NCBI GenBank assembly: GCA_004292855.1
Contig: RDXN01000035.1
Location: 62,001-126,000 of the forward strand
Origin: Cytophagales bacterium
Lineage (GTDB): Bacteria > Bacteroidota > Bacteroidia > Cytophagales > Spirosomataceae
Reading direction: 5' to 3'
Length of the DNA: 64,000 nucleotides
Position numbers and translations under genes: made by a program. Below the pieces are notes generated by a model. That model was not told the DNA's origin, did not search any database, and saw only the letters and a program-made list of their open reading frames with translations. Below, in pieces: positions 1 to 7,788 of this stretch. Every line of letters begins with the position of its first letter. Within the stretch, counting starts at the first letter, position 1.

Positions 1-381
1 CCGCCCCTGACCCCGGTTGCGCACCTGCGTGAGTCAATCGAACAAGCCGACGCCGTGTTGATTTGCACGCCCGAATATGCCTTTGGTATTCCGGGCGTTC
101 TAAAAAATGCCCTCGACTGGCTCGTATCGACCACGCTGATGACGCACAAGCCGGTGGCCGCGCTGAGTGCGTCGCCCAGCTACGCGGGGGGCGAACGGGC
201 AATGGCTTCGCTCCTGCCGACTCTACAGGCACTCGATGTAACACTAGCCGAGGGGGGCGTGTTGGTGGTGTCGTCGGTGCGGAGCAAGATGGCCCCCGAT
301 GGCACGATCACCGACGAGGCTACCGATGCCGATTTGCGGAGTCTGGTCCAAGGAGTTTTGCGGGCTGTAAAGGCCACCTGA
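1..381 (+). CDS. NADPH-dependent FMN reductase family protein (5' truncated)
   Basis: C-terminal part (126 residues) of a small flavodoxin-like NAD(P)H:FMN/quinone reductase; the reading frame is open to the window edge, so the start lies outside. The visible signature is TPEYAFGIPGVLKNALDW, which matches the family's PEYN-x-S-xPG-x-LKNAxDW flavin-binding loop, followed by KPVAALSASP and a GG turn before the last helix. The family uses FMN to reduce quinones, flavins or azo compounds in the cytosol. The N-terminal GSxR phosphate-binding loop is not in the window. A promoter-like box follows the stop, so this gene is probably transcribed separately from the next three. Confidence 0.85.
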   Translation, partial: PPLTPVAHLRESIEQADAVLICTPEYAFGIPGVLKNALDWLVSTTLMTHKPVAALSASPSYAGGERAMASLLPTLQALDVTLAEGGVLVVSSVRSKMAPDGTITDEATDADLRSLVQGVLRAVKAT

Positions 382-405
382 ACCGGGGCAATTACCCGTT
401 TGCTC

Positions 406-413
406 TATCTTTG
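406..413 (+). promoter_or_regulatory. Bacteroidota -7 promoter box (TATCTTTG)
   Basis: TATCTTTG matches the Bacteroidota primary-sigma TAnnTTTG consensus and ends 18 bp before the ATG at 432. That implies a short leader for the NTF2-GNAT-PhzF operon. No clear -33 TTTG is seen at the expected spacing. Confidence 0.5.
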
Positions 414-431
414 TCCAAACAAAACACACGC

Positions 432-845
432 ATGACCGCACACGAAACCGTCTCAACGTATTACGACGCCTTCAACCGCAAAGACTGGACTACCATGTTG
501 GCCCTGCTCCACGACAATGTCCGGCACGATCCCAATCAGGGTACACCCCGGCACGGGAAGGCCGTGTTTGCCGAGTTCCTCCAACACATGGACGATTGCT
601 ACGACGAGCAACTAACCGAATTAGTGATCCTGACCGACCCAACCGGACGCGTATCGGGGCGGGTGGCTTGTGAGTTCGTGGTGAATGGCACCTACAAGCA
701 AACCGACGGCGATTTGCCCCCTGCCGAGGGTCAAACCTACGTGTTGCCCGCCGGGTCGTTTCTCGACGTGCAGGATGGTCTCATTACCCGCATCACCACC
801 TATTACAACCTGCCACTTTGGGAGTCGCTGGTGCTGGGGAGATGA
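432..845 (+). CDS. NTF2-like / SnoaL-like domain protein
   Basis: A 137-residue single-domain protein of the nuclear transport factor 2 fold. It starts MTAHETVSTYYDAFNRKDW and carries the typical pattern of an N-terminal helix, a conserved YYDAFNRKDW and later paired beta strands (VACEFVVNGTYK, LPAGSFLDVQDGLITRITTYYNL). Members act as small hydrolases, isomerases or ketosteroid-isomerase-like proteins; no specific catalytic set is recognisable here, so the substrate is unknown. The frame is open much further upstream, but ATG 432 is chosen because homology begins there and a promoter box lies just before it. The stop overlaps the next ATG in an ATGA junction, indicating translational coupling with the acetyltransferase. 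Confidence 0.8.
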   Translation: MTAHETVSTYYDAFNRKDWTTMLALLHDNVRHDPNQGTPRHGKAVFAEFLQHMDDCYDEQLTELVILTDPTGRVSGRVACEFVVNGTYKQTDGDLPPAEGQTYVLPAGSFLDVQDGLITRITTYYNLPLWESLVLGR

Positions 846-1429
846 CGCGACTGGAGTTAGTGTATGGTCCGCAATTCCGCGCTGTTTTCGAGTCGTTGGC
901 CCAACTGCGGATCGCCGTGTTTCGGGAGTTTCCGTACCTATACGCGGGCACGGTGGCTTACGAAACGGAATACCTGGAAACTTACGCCCTTTCTGAACGG
1001 TCGATGGGCGCGTTGGTGTATGATGGCCCCCGACTGGTGGGAGCATCAACCTGCCTGCCCCTGACCGACGAAACCGACGAGGTTCGGGCTCCGTTTTTGG
1101 CGCACGGCTACGACCCGACGACGGTGTTTTATTTCGGCGAAAGCATCCTGCTACCAGCTTACCGGGGGCAGGGTTGGGGCCTGCGGTTTTTCCGGGAGCG
1201 TGAGGCCCACGCCCGCTCGTTCGGGGCGTACCAACTGGCGAGCTTCTGCGCCGTGCAACGCCCCGCCGACCACCCGCTTAGGCCCGCCAACTACCGCCCG
1301 CTCGACCTGTTTTGGGGTGGCCTCGGCTACCGCAAAATCCCCGAACTAACCACCACCTTCGACTGGCCCGACCTCGGCCAAACCGAATCGACACCCAAAC
1401 CGATGCTTTTCTGGACCAAACCACTATGA
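842..1429 (+). CDS. GNAT family N-acetyltransferase
   Basis: A 195-residue protein with the GNAT acetyl-CoA loop RGQGWG around residues 121-126 (after FGESILLPAY), followed by the helix FFREREAHARSFG and a C-terminal strand with GGLGYRKIPEL. The family transfers an acetyl group from acetyl-CoA to an amine of a small molecule or protein; the acceptor cannot be read from sequence. ATG 842 overlaps the stop of the NTF2-like gene by four bases, and its own TGA overlaps the PhzF-like start in the same ATGA manner. The three proteins are thus translationally coupled and presumably act together on a small-molecule substrate. Confidence 0.85.
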   Translation: MTRLELVYGPQFRAVFESLAQLRIAVFREFPYLYAGTVAYETEYLETYALSERSMGALVYDGPRLVGASTCLPLTDETDEVRAPFLAHGYDPTTVFYFGESILLPAYRGQGWGLRFFREREAHARSFGAYQLASFCAVQRPADHPLRPANYRPLDLFWGGLGYRKIPELTTTFDWPDLGQTESTPKPMLFWTKPL

Positions 1430-2337
1430 CCATTCCTTTCTACCTCGTCGATGTATTCGCGACGGCCCGCTACCGGGGCAACCAACTGGCTGTTTTCGAC
1501 GCCCGCGATGTCTCTCCTGATTTGCTGACAACCGAATCCATGCAGGCAATGGCCCGCGAGATCAACTTTCAGGAGACCACGTTCGTTATGGGCGGCTCGC
1601 TAGACAGCGGCTTTGAGGTGCGGATTTTTACGCCCGAATACGAGATTCCGTTTGCGGGCCACCCCACGCTCGGCACGGCCTGGGTGCTGGCGAATCGGCT
1701 CGTACACAGCGGCATGGCTCCGCTTACGCTCAATTTGGGCATAGGGCCAATTCCGGTTCGCTGGCAGGGCGAAACCCCCTGGCTCACAGCGGCTCAACCC
1801 CAATTCGGCCCCACCTTCGACCGGGTTGGTATGGCCCAACTGCTCCAACTCTCTCCCGACGATCTGGACGATGGGTGGCCCGTTGAGCGGGTCAGCACGG
1901 GTTTGCTAAACGCCATCGTTCCAGTGCGGACGCTGGATGCCATGCGCCGGATTCGGGTCGATGCGGGCGCGTTTGAGGCCTGGTTACTGGCGAACAATCA
2001 ACACAAAACCAATAGCGAGAGTGGTTTGTACACGTCGCTGTATGTAGTTTGTCGGGAAACGTACGAAGCTGGTAATCAAATCAATGCGCGGATGTTCTGC
2101 CTGGAGCAGGGCCGTGTGTCGGAAGACCCCGCAACGGGCAGCGCGAGTTTGTGTTTGCTGGGGTATCTGCTGAAAAACAAGATTTTGGGCAATGGCCCCG
2201 TGCAGGCGCGTGTAGAGCAGGGGTACGAAATCAACCGACGTTCGCTGCTCGAACTGGCCGGGGAAAGAACGGATACCTACCTGCTACAGGTTGGCGGGGC
2301 CGTTCAATTTGTGGCCGAAGGACAGTGGACGTTATGA
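1426..2337 (+). CDS. PhzF family isomerase/epimerase
   Basis: A 303-residue cytosolic enzyme of the PhzF/diaminopimelate-epimerase fold with two pseudo-symmetric halves. Visible family motifs are the N-terminal YLVDVFATARYRGNQLAV, the catalytic-Glu segment EINFQETTFV, the half-one signature FAGHPTLGTAWVL, and the second-half signature SEDPATGSASLCLLGYLL. PhzF proper isomerises trans-2,3-dihydro-3-hydroxyanthranilate, but most members are of unknown specificity and no phenazine genes are nearby. ATG 1426 overlaps the GNAT stop by four bases; longer starts upstream fall inside the GNAT gene and lack family similarity. It converges with the rhodanese gene, overlapping it by six bases at the 3' ends. 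Confidence 0.9.
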   Translation: MTIPFYLVDVFATARYRGNQLAVFDARDVSPDLLTTESMQAMAREINFQETTFVMGGSLDSGFEVRIFTPEYEIPFAGHPTLGTAWVLANRLVHSGMAPLTLNLGIGPIPVRWQGETPWLTAAQPQFGPTFDRVGMAQLLQLSPDDLDDGWPVERVSTGLLNAIVPVRTLDAMRRIRVDAGAFEAWLLANNQHKTNSESGLYTSLYVVCRETYEAGNQINARMFCLEQGRVSEDPATGSASLCLLGYLLKNKILGNGPVQARVEQGYEINRRSLLELAGERTDTYLLQVGGAVQFVAEGQWTL

Positions 2338-2667
2338 AACGTCGCCTACCAGACCCCCGTGCAGGTGGTAGATAGTCTTGTGTTGAAGCTCAGGTTGCCG
2401 CCGGAAGTCTTTGGCCGCGATCCGGCTCCGAACGCCGTTGGTGCAGATCACAATCAGCGGGTCGTGCGGGGCGAACTCGGCCTTGCGGGCGCGAATGTCG
2501 TTGAGGGGCACGTTCAAGCCGCCCAGATTGAACTCCTCAAATTCCCACTCGTCGCGCACGTCGACCACGAGCGTACCGAGTTGCTGGCGCAGGGTTTCAA
2601 ACTGGTTCAAATCAATGTCGGTATAGTCGGCGGTTGGCTGCACGGCAAAACGGTTGGGCAGGTTCAT
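2332..2667 (-). CDS. Rhodanese-like domain protein
   Basis: A 111-residue single-domain rhodanese beginning MNLPNRFAVQPTADYTDI. The VDVRDEWEFEEFNLGGLNVPL block is the conserved aspartate/GH-like region, and ICTNGVRSR is the active-site loop with the catalytic Cys in the Cx4R frame (Cys75 from this start). Such proteins carry sulfur as a persulfide or act as sulfur-relay or redox sensors in the cytosol. An in-frame TTG at 2685 would add six residues; ATG 2667 is preferred. The gene lies 48 bp downstream of the FG-GAP lipoprotein on the same strand and may be co-transcribed, but no functional link is evident. Confidence 0.88.
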   Translation of the reverse strand: MNLPNRFAVQPTADYTDIDLNQFETLRQQLGTLVVDVRDEWEFEEFNLGGLNVPLNDIRARKAEFAPHDPLIVICTNGVRSRIAAKDFRRQPELQHKTIYHLHGGLVGDVS

Positions 2668-2715
2668 GTGACGTTGCCCGACCAAATAACGATGCTTTGG
2701 GGCGATTGGGTTCGA

Positions 2716-5700
2716 TTAACGATGCAGTACAAACTCCTGCACCGGCTCGGCTACCCGGCTCACAAATAACCGGGTTTTGCCGTTTTCGCGGATCAACGAG
2801 AAATCCCGCGTTTCGCCCGATAACCAGATGCCCGATTCTGAGTTCGAAGCCAGCCGGAAGCTGTTTTTGCCCCGATTGATATACACCTGCCCCAGGTTCG
2901 CATCGGATTTGCCGAGCCGGACGCGGTTGTGAGTCCGGTTGCCGCCCACAAGCAGGTCGGGCAGGCCATCAGCGTTCACGTCGACGCTTGCGAGGGCGTA
3001 GACTGGGGATACCTGCACCATCGCGGGCAGCGGCACGGGGGAGAATTGCTTACCCGCGTCGTTGCGCCAGAACACCGTTTGCAAGGTTTGGGCGGTGCCG
3101 TGTGTGGCCTGTTTTAGCTCGTCGGGCGTGAAGAGATCGGTGAGTACGGCTTTAGAATAGCTCGTGTAATCCGGGAATTTTTTGCGGAGCGCGACCACCT
3201 GATCCAACATCTCGTCGCGGGCGGGAAAAGGGTGTAGTTTGCCGTTTTCGTAGCTCGCCAGCACGGGCACCATCCGGTCGCCAACGGGCATCCCGAACAG
3301 TTCAAGCGGTTCGCCCATCGACGTCCGAAGCTGAGAGTTCAGCCCCGCGTTGCCCACAACTAAATCCAGGTCGCCGTCTTTATCGAAATCATCAGCCAAA
3401 AGCCTGTTCCAGCAGCCTGTGGTGGTGGGCAACAGGCCCTTCAGTTCGCGCAGTTGCCCGTTTTGCCACCCAAATGCCCGCACCGGACCAAACTCTGATG
3501 CCACAATCAGTTCAGGCGTTGGGTCGCCGGTGAGGTTAACCGCAAGGGCGTCTGTTACCATGCCTAGCTGACTCAGAAGCGGGTTTTTGGCGGTTACGTC
3601 GGCGAAAATACCCTGTCCATTGTTCAGCAAAAGTTGGCTGGGAGGGGCTTCGGGGTAGCGGCCCGGCACCACGCGCCCACCCACAAACAGGTCGCGGTCG
3701 CCATCGCGGTCGATGTCGAGGGTAAGGGCGCAAGACGCATTGATCGGCGTTGCCCGAAAGGCCAGGTCGGGCGTGAGTTGGCCGTTTTGGTTGCGAAATA
3801 ACACAGGCCGCAGGGCGTCTGCATTGGTCGTGGGGGCGTATCCCGAAAACGCCATCAGCAGGTCGCGGTCGCCATCGGCGTCGGCATCAAACCACTCGAC
3901 CCCGGCCACCGGTCGCCCATTTGCCAGTCGATTGGCCGTTTCCAAATCAGCCTGTGACGTACTGCCAACCGCGAATCGGCTACCCGCATCCGACAGCCAG
4001 TAGGGAAGGAGGGGTTGGATTTTGAAGTCGTTGGAGGGGAGGGGAGAGGAGGAGGGAAAGGAGGAGGAAGAAAGGGAAAAATAGGGATTTGGTTGAGGGG
4101 TTGGGGCGGGGAGAGGTTGGGCGGTTTTGGGGTTGTATTGAACCGTAATTTGCTGGTTGGCGGCACCTCCGCGCAGGGTTTGGCTCGTGCCGTTTGTCCA
4201 GGTCACGCGTACCGAGTCGAGTTGCGTGACCGTGCCCAATCCGAACACCATCGGCCCGTACATACTCGACTGAAACCCCCGCACGGGCGCAAACTCAGCC
4301 ACCTGTACGGGGCCGTTTTTGGGCCAAACCGTCACGCGTGTACCCATCAGCAGGGCGGGGTTCGCCCGCAGTTCGACCCGCAAAAAGTGGTTCTGTGGCC
4401 GCGATTCGGCGTTGTTCTGGTAAATACCTGCCTCGGCGTTCACATTGCTGACAACCAGATCTAAGTCGCCATCGTTGTCCAGATCGGCGTAGGCAGCCCC
4501 GTTCGATTGGGTCGGGTGATCAAAGCCCCAGGCTGCGGTTTGGTTCTCGAAGCTCATGCTCCACGCGCCATTTGTCAGTCCACGATTACGAAACATGTAG
4601 TTCGGTTCGTTGATGGCGGGCATTTTGCCAATCACCGTCATCTCGTCGGCCTGCGTGCCGGTTTGCTGACGGTTCAGTTGCTCGTCCATCGTGAACTTCA
4701 GAAACTCCATGTTCGTGTAGTCGCGGGCGTAGCCGTTGGTGATGAACATGTCGCGCCAACCATCGTTATCAAAATCGGCCAGCAACCCTGCCCAACTCCA
4801 ATCGGTGTTAGAAACCCCCGCGAGTTGACCAATTTCAGCAAATGAAGGATTTTTACTCCTCACTCCTCGCTCCTCACTCCTCGCTCCCAAGTTTATCTGT
4901 ACCATATTCCGCATGGTTTGGTGGTGGAAACCGGCGCGGAGAAGTTGCTCGTATTTGTCGTAGTTATCGTCGCCAGCGGTGAGCTTGACGCGCTCGTTGC
5001 GTTCGGGGAGCATGTCGAGCGTGAGCAGGTCCATCAAGCCATCGTTGTTCAGGTCGGCGGCATCGCAACCCATCGAGTACAGGGAGGTGTGGCCCATCGC
5101 GTCGCGCACCGACTCGCGGAATTGCCCATTCTGCTCGTTGATGTACAGGTAATCGTTCTCGTTATAATCGTTCGACACGTAGAGGTCGGGCCAGCCGTCG
5201 TTATTGAAATCGCTCACCGATACACCCAACCCGAAACTGAGCACGTTCGAAATCAGCCCCGCTTCGGCGGTTACGTCTCGAAATAGGGGTTTGTCGGTGC
5301 TTGTGCCCTCATTTCGATACAACTTACTGCCGTAGTTGGGGTCGGCCTGGGATTTGAAATTGCCCACCGTTCGGCTGAAACCGGCAAACTCCTGCACGGA
5401 ATGGTTCAGCAAAAAACAGTCGAGGTCACCGTCGCGGTCGTAGTCGAAAAAAGCGGCTTGGGTCGAGTAGGCGGGGTCGTCGAGGCCGTATTCGGCGGCT
5501 CGCTCGGTGAAAGTGACCCCCCCCCAGCCCCCTCCTAAAACAGGAGGGGGGGCTTGCAAAGCCTTCTCCGACTGCCCCCCCTCCTGTTTTAGGAGGGGGC
5601 TGGGGGGGGGTCCATTATTCACAAATAACAAATTACGCCGGAGTTTGGCATTGCTCGCGGCAGAGCGACACACGTAGATGTCGAGCCAGCCATCGGCGTT

Positions 5701-6045
5701 GATGTCGACGAGTGAGACGCCTGTGTTCCAGCCATCGGCGGCACTCACCCCCGCCTGTTCGGTTATGTCCTCGAACTCCAGTTGGCCTTTATTCAGGTAT
5801 AGTTTGTTTGGTTTCAGGTTGCCGGTGAAGTAGAGGTCAACGAGGCCGTCGTTGTTGAAATCGCCCGTTGCCACGCCCCCGCCGTTGTAGAAATAGCCGT
5901 ATTTGAGCACGTTGAACTCCGGCGAATCGGTCAGGGTATTGGCGAACATGACGCCCGTTTGTGCCGAAGAGAGTTGGGTAAATAGGGCGTCTTTTTTCTG
6001 GCAGGAAAAGGTGAAGAGGGCGAGGAGTACAAGAGCTAGACGCAT
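2716..6045 (-). CDS. FG-GAP repeat / ASPIC-UnbV (CRTAC1-like) lipoprotein with in-frame insertions
   Basis: An 1109-residue exported protein. The signal peptide ends in FTFSC with Cys15 followed by QKKD, typical of surface lipoproteins in this phylum. Throughout there are VCBS/FG-GAP calcium loops of the form DxNxDGxxD (DFNNDGLVDLY, DINADGWLDIY, DYDRDGDLDCF, DFDNDGWRDMF, DLDNDGDLDLV, DADADGDRDLL, DIDRDGDRDLF, DVNADGLPDLL), which build beta-propellers. An ASPIC/UnbV domain near residues 560-645 includes TVWPKNGPVQV and VRVTWTNG. Proteins of this type often follow SusC/SusD genes and are thought to bind extracellular ligands. Residues 146-177 are encoded by a perfect palindromic element, residues about 386-397 by a CT-rich tandem repeat, and residues about 647-677 by a Ser/Pro low-complexity stretch. 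The reading frame survives all three. Confidence 0.9.
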   Translation of the reverse strand: MRLALVLLALFTFSCQKKDALFTQLSSAQTGVMFANTLTDSPEFNVLKYGYFYNGGGVATGDFNNDGLVDLYFTGNLKPNKLYLNKGQLEFEDITEQAGVSAADGWNTGVSLVDINADGWLDIYVCRSAASNAKLRRNLLFVNNGPPPSPLLKQEGGQSEKALQAPPPVLGGGWGGVTFTERAAEYGLDDPAYSTQAAFFDYDRDGDLDCFLLNHSVQEFAGFSRTVGNFKSQADPNYGSKLYRNEGTSTDKPLFRDVTAEAGLISNVLSFGLGVSVSDFNNDGWPDLYVSNDYNENDYLYINEQNGQFRESVRDAMGHTSLYSMGCDAADLNNDGLMDLLTLDMLPERNERVKLTAGDDNYDKYEQLLRAGFHHQTMRNMVQINLGARSEERGVRSKNPSFAEIGQLAGVSNTDWSWAGLLADFDNDGWRDMFITNGYARDYTNMEFLKFTMDEQLNRQQTGTQADEMTVIGKMPAINEPNYMFRNRGLTNGAWSMSFENQTAAWGFDHPTQSNGAAYADLDNDGDLDLVVSNVNAEAGIYQNNAESRPQNHFLRVELRANPALLMGTRVTVWPKNGPVQVAEFAPVRGFQSSMYGPMVFGLGTVTQLDSVRVTWTNGTSQTLRGGAANQQITVQYNPKTAQPLPAPTPQPNPYFSLSSSSFPSSSPLPSNDFKIQPLLPYWLSDAGSRFAVGSTSQADLETANRLANGRPVAGVEWFDADADGDRDLLMAFSGYAPTTNADALRPVLFRNQNGQLTPDLAFRATPINASCALTLDIDRDGDRDLFVGGRVVPGRYPEAPPSQLLLNNGQGIFADVTAKNPLLSQLGMVTDALAVNLTGDPTPELIVASEFGPVRAFGWQNGQLRELKGLLPTTTGCWNRLLADDFDKDGDLDLVVGNAGLNSQLRTSMGEPLELFGMPVGDRMVPVLASYENGKLHPFPARDEMLDQVVALRKKFPDYTSYSKAVLTDLFTPDELKQATHGTAQTLQTVFWRNDAGKQFSPVPLPAMVQVSPVYALASVDVNADGLPDLLVGGNRTHNRVRLGKSDANLGQVYINRGKNSFRLASNSESGIWLSGETRDFSLIRENGKTRLFVSRVAEPVQEFVLHR
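4855..4888. repeat. CT-rich tandem repeat inside the FG-GAP lipoprotein gene
   Basis: Tandem copies of a CTCCTCACTCCTCG unit (14 bp, about two and a half copies) run in frame through the coding sequence. They encode ARSEERGVRSK between INLG and PSFAEIGQLAGV. The surrounding protein reads as a normal FG-GAP turn if the repeat is removed. Confidence 0.8.
5517..5610. repeat. Perfect 36-bp inverted repeat inside a coding sequence
   Basis: Arms 5517-5552 and 5575-5610 are perfect reverse complements around a 22-nt loop. Each arm consists of nine C, A, GCCCCCTCCTAAAACAGGAG and six G. Each arm also holds its own small palindrome, CTCCTaaaaCAGGAG. It interrupts the FG-GAP gene in frame, replacing what should be a short NNGDGTF-type turn with about 32 Pro/Gly-rich residues. 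Confidence 0.95.
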
Positions 6046-6080
6046 ACGTTACGGACGGTAAATTTTGAATAGTTGTAGTT

Positions 6081-6204
6081 AAAAAGGCTGACGCATCTGC
6101 CCTTCGACAGGCTCAGGGTGACACCGGCGTTGAATCAAAATAGTGATTTGAATCAATTTTCCTGTCACCCTGAGCCTGTCGAAGGGCTGTGCGTCAGCCT
6201 TTTT
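6081..6204. repeat. Inverted repeat with poly-A/poly-T ends between SusD and FG-GAP genes
   Basis: Arms 6081-6123 and 6163-6204 pair over about 42 bp with one small bulge. The core is CTTCGACAGGCTCAGGGTG and its complement, flanked by GGCTGACGC and an A5/T5 end. The T-runs on both outer sides make it a plausible bidirectional terminator or mRNA-processing hairpin separating SusC/SusD from the FG-GAP gene. The same core is a recurrent intergenic repeat in many bacterial genomes (recalled, not searched). Confidence 0.85.
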
Positions 6205-6222
6205 TATTACTCAAATCTACGA

Positions 6223-7776
6223 TCAATTTTTATCCCACCACAACGGCGTGCTCACTTTGTCGCCACCAGAGCCGAGCAGGCTTTCGGCGGCTTTGACGGC
6301 CTCCAGATTGGTGTCGCGTTCGAGTTGCAGGAACGGAATCCGGCGCGGACGCGCACCAGCCGCGAGGTCGGCGTTTTCGTTGTTGGCAACGGGGTAGAGG
6401 GGCGGGAATTTGGTCCGGCGAAACTCCGACCAGGCTTCCACGCCATCGGGGTAGAGGGCCAGCCATTTCTGGGTGCCGATTTGCTCGCGTTGCACCGCCG
6501 GGGTCGCGCTCCAACGGATCGGCGTGGTCGATAGGGCGGGCGATTTCAGGCCGTCGTTCGGGGCCACGGGGGCCTTGTCGGAGCTGATGTAGGCCGTAAT
6601 CGCAGCTGCATTCGTGATGCCCCACTGATTCATGGAGGCCGTAATGCCCTTCTCATACAACTCTTTGGCAGTACCACCCATGTTCCAGCCATTCACCGCA
6701 CCTTCGGCCCGCAACAGATACACCTCGGCGGCATGCAGAATGTTCTGCGGAGTGGAGCCAATGGACGTCCACGCTGCTCCCCCGCCCGTTACCCAGCGCG
6801 ACCCCACGTTGGAGGTGGCGTTGTTACCATTGGCGGCATCGCCCAATTGCGCGGGCGTCAGACCATTGCGGAGACCCTCAATGGTCCCGCCCGTTGTGGG
6901 TTGGAAATAGATCGTGCCGCGTGGGTCTTCGTAGCCTTTCAACACCGATTCCATCGACGCGCTCATCCGAAACTCGTTCCAGATCGCAATTCGCGACAGG
7001 CCGTTGAAATCGTTGGCGGGTTCGCTTTTCACCATCAGCGCATCGTCGGCAACGGCGTCGATAACACCCCCGGCCACAGCAGCCTCCGCCTGTGTTTTAG
7101 CCACGGCAGGCGTCACCGCCGATACTCGCAGAGCCAACCGAAGCCGGAGCGAATTGGCAAACTTGATCCACTTGTTCACGTCGCCTTTGTAGAGCAGATC
7201 GAACGTGCCGAACGGCTTCTCGGCGGTCTTGCCTTTCAGCACCGTTGTGGCCGCGTCGAGCCGCTTGAAAAAGTCTTCATAGATTTTGTCCTGCGCGTCG
7301 TATTTCACCGACCGGGCCGGTTTTCCCGCATCGAAGTAGGGAATCGGGCCGTAATAGTCGGTCAGGCGGTGGAACGTATACACCCACCAGATGTCGGTCA
7401 GGGCGCGTTCGGCTGTTCCGGCAGCGTAACCCTCTTCGAGCGACCGGAGTTGAGGCACGGTCTGCGTGTAGATAGCCGTCCAGCCGCCCCGCAGCCAGTC
7501 GAACCGAATCACGTTGCGGTCGGAGGGGAAATAGGTAGCCGAGGTTGCGAAATATTGGCTGTAAAGGTCAGCAAACAGGTTTTGGGCGATCTGGTAGGTG
7601 CCCCCCGCATACGACGAAGCCGACTGTGCCTTCGAGAACAAGTAAGGTAGTTCGTTACCCGACAACGTAACGAGCTTAGTCTTGTCGGTGTTGATGTCCT
7701 GGAATTTATCGGTGCAGCCCGAAAAACAGCTTGCCATTACGAGCGAACCGCCGAGCCAGAGTTTTATTGATTTCAT
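6223..7776 (-). CDS. SusD/RagB family nutrient-binding outer membrane lipoprotein (SusD-like_2)
   Basis: A 517-residue surface lipoprotein. Its signal peptide MKSIKLWLGGSLVMASCFSGC is followed by TDKFQDINTDK, the usual acidic export tail. N-terminal helices carry ADLYSQYFATSATYFPSDR, RFDWLRGGWTAIYTQTVP and DIWWVYTFHRLTDYYGPIPYFDAGK, a variant of the TPR-like region in which members keep a YGPIPY or WGDIPY motif. The C-terminus ends in the conserved STPLWWDKN. SusD proteins form the lid of SusC transporters and capture the ligand at the cell surface. It lies 12 bp downstream of its SusC partner. The ligand is not predictable, because no degradative enzyme accompanies the pair. Confidence 0.93.
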   Translation of the reverse strand: MKSIKLWLGGSLVMASCFSGCTDKFQDINTDKTKLVTLSGNELPYLFSKAQSASSYAGGTYQIAQNLFADLYSQYFATSATYFPSDRNVIRFDWLRGGWTAIYTQTVPQLRSLEEGYAAGTAERALTDIWWVYTFHRLTDYYGPIPYFDAGKPARSVKYDAQDKIYEDFFKRLDAATTVLKGKTAEKPFGTFDLLYKGDVNKWIKFANSLRLRLALRVSAVTPAVAKTQAEAAVAGGVIDAVADDALMVKSEPANDFNGLSRIAIWNEFRMSASMESVLKGYEDPRGTIYFQPTTGGTIEGLRNGLTPAQLGDAANGNNATSNVGSRWVTGGGAAWTSIGSTPQNILHAAEVYLLRAEGAVNGWNMGGTAKELYEKGITASMNQWGITNAAAITAYISSDKAPVAPNDGLKSPALSTTPIRWSATPAVQREQIGTQKWLALYPDGVEAWSEFRRTKFPPLYPVANNENADLAAGARPRRIPFLQLERDTNLEAVKAAESLLGSGGDKVSTPLWWDKN

Positions 7777-7788
7777 ACGATTAATGGC

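Noticed and set aside
63-431. N-terminal extension of the NTF2-like gene by 123 codons
   Set aside because: It lies over the FMN reductase gene in another frame, shows no domain, and the family similarity begins at ATG 432 next to a promoter box.
5517-5610. Frameshift or pseudogene in the FG-GAP gene at the palindrome
   Set aside because: The frame continues through the element and the protein on both sides keeps intact FG-GAP motifs, so the gene appears functional.
6733-7650. A 305-codon open frame antisense to the first SusD gene
   Set aside because: Antisense shadow of a well-supported SusD gene with no recognisable motif.
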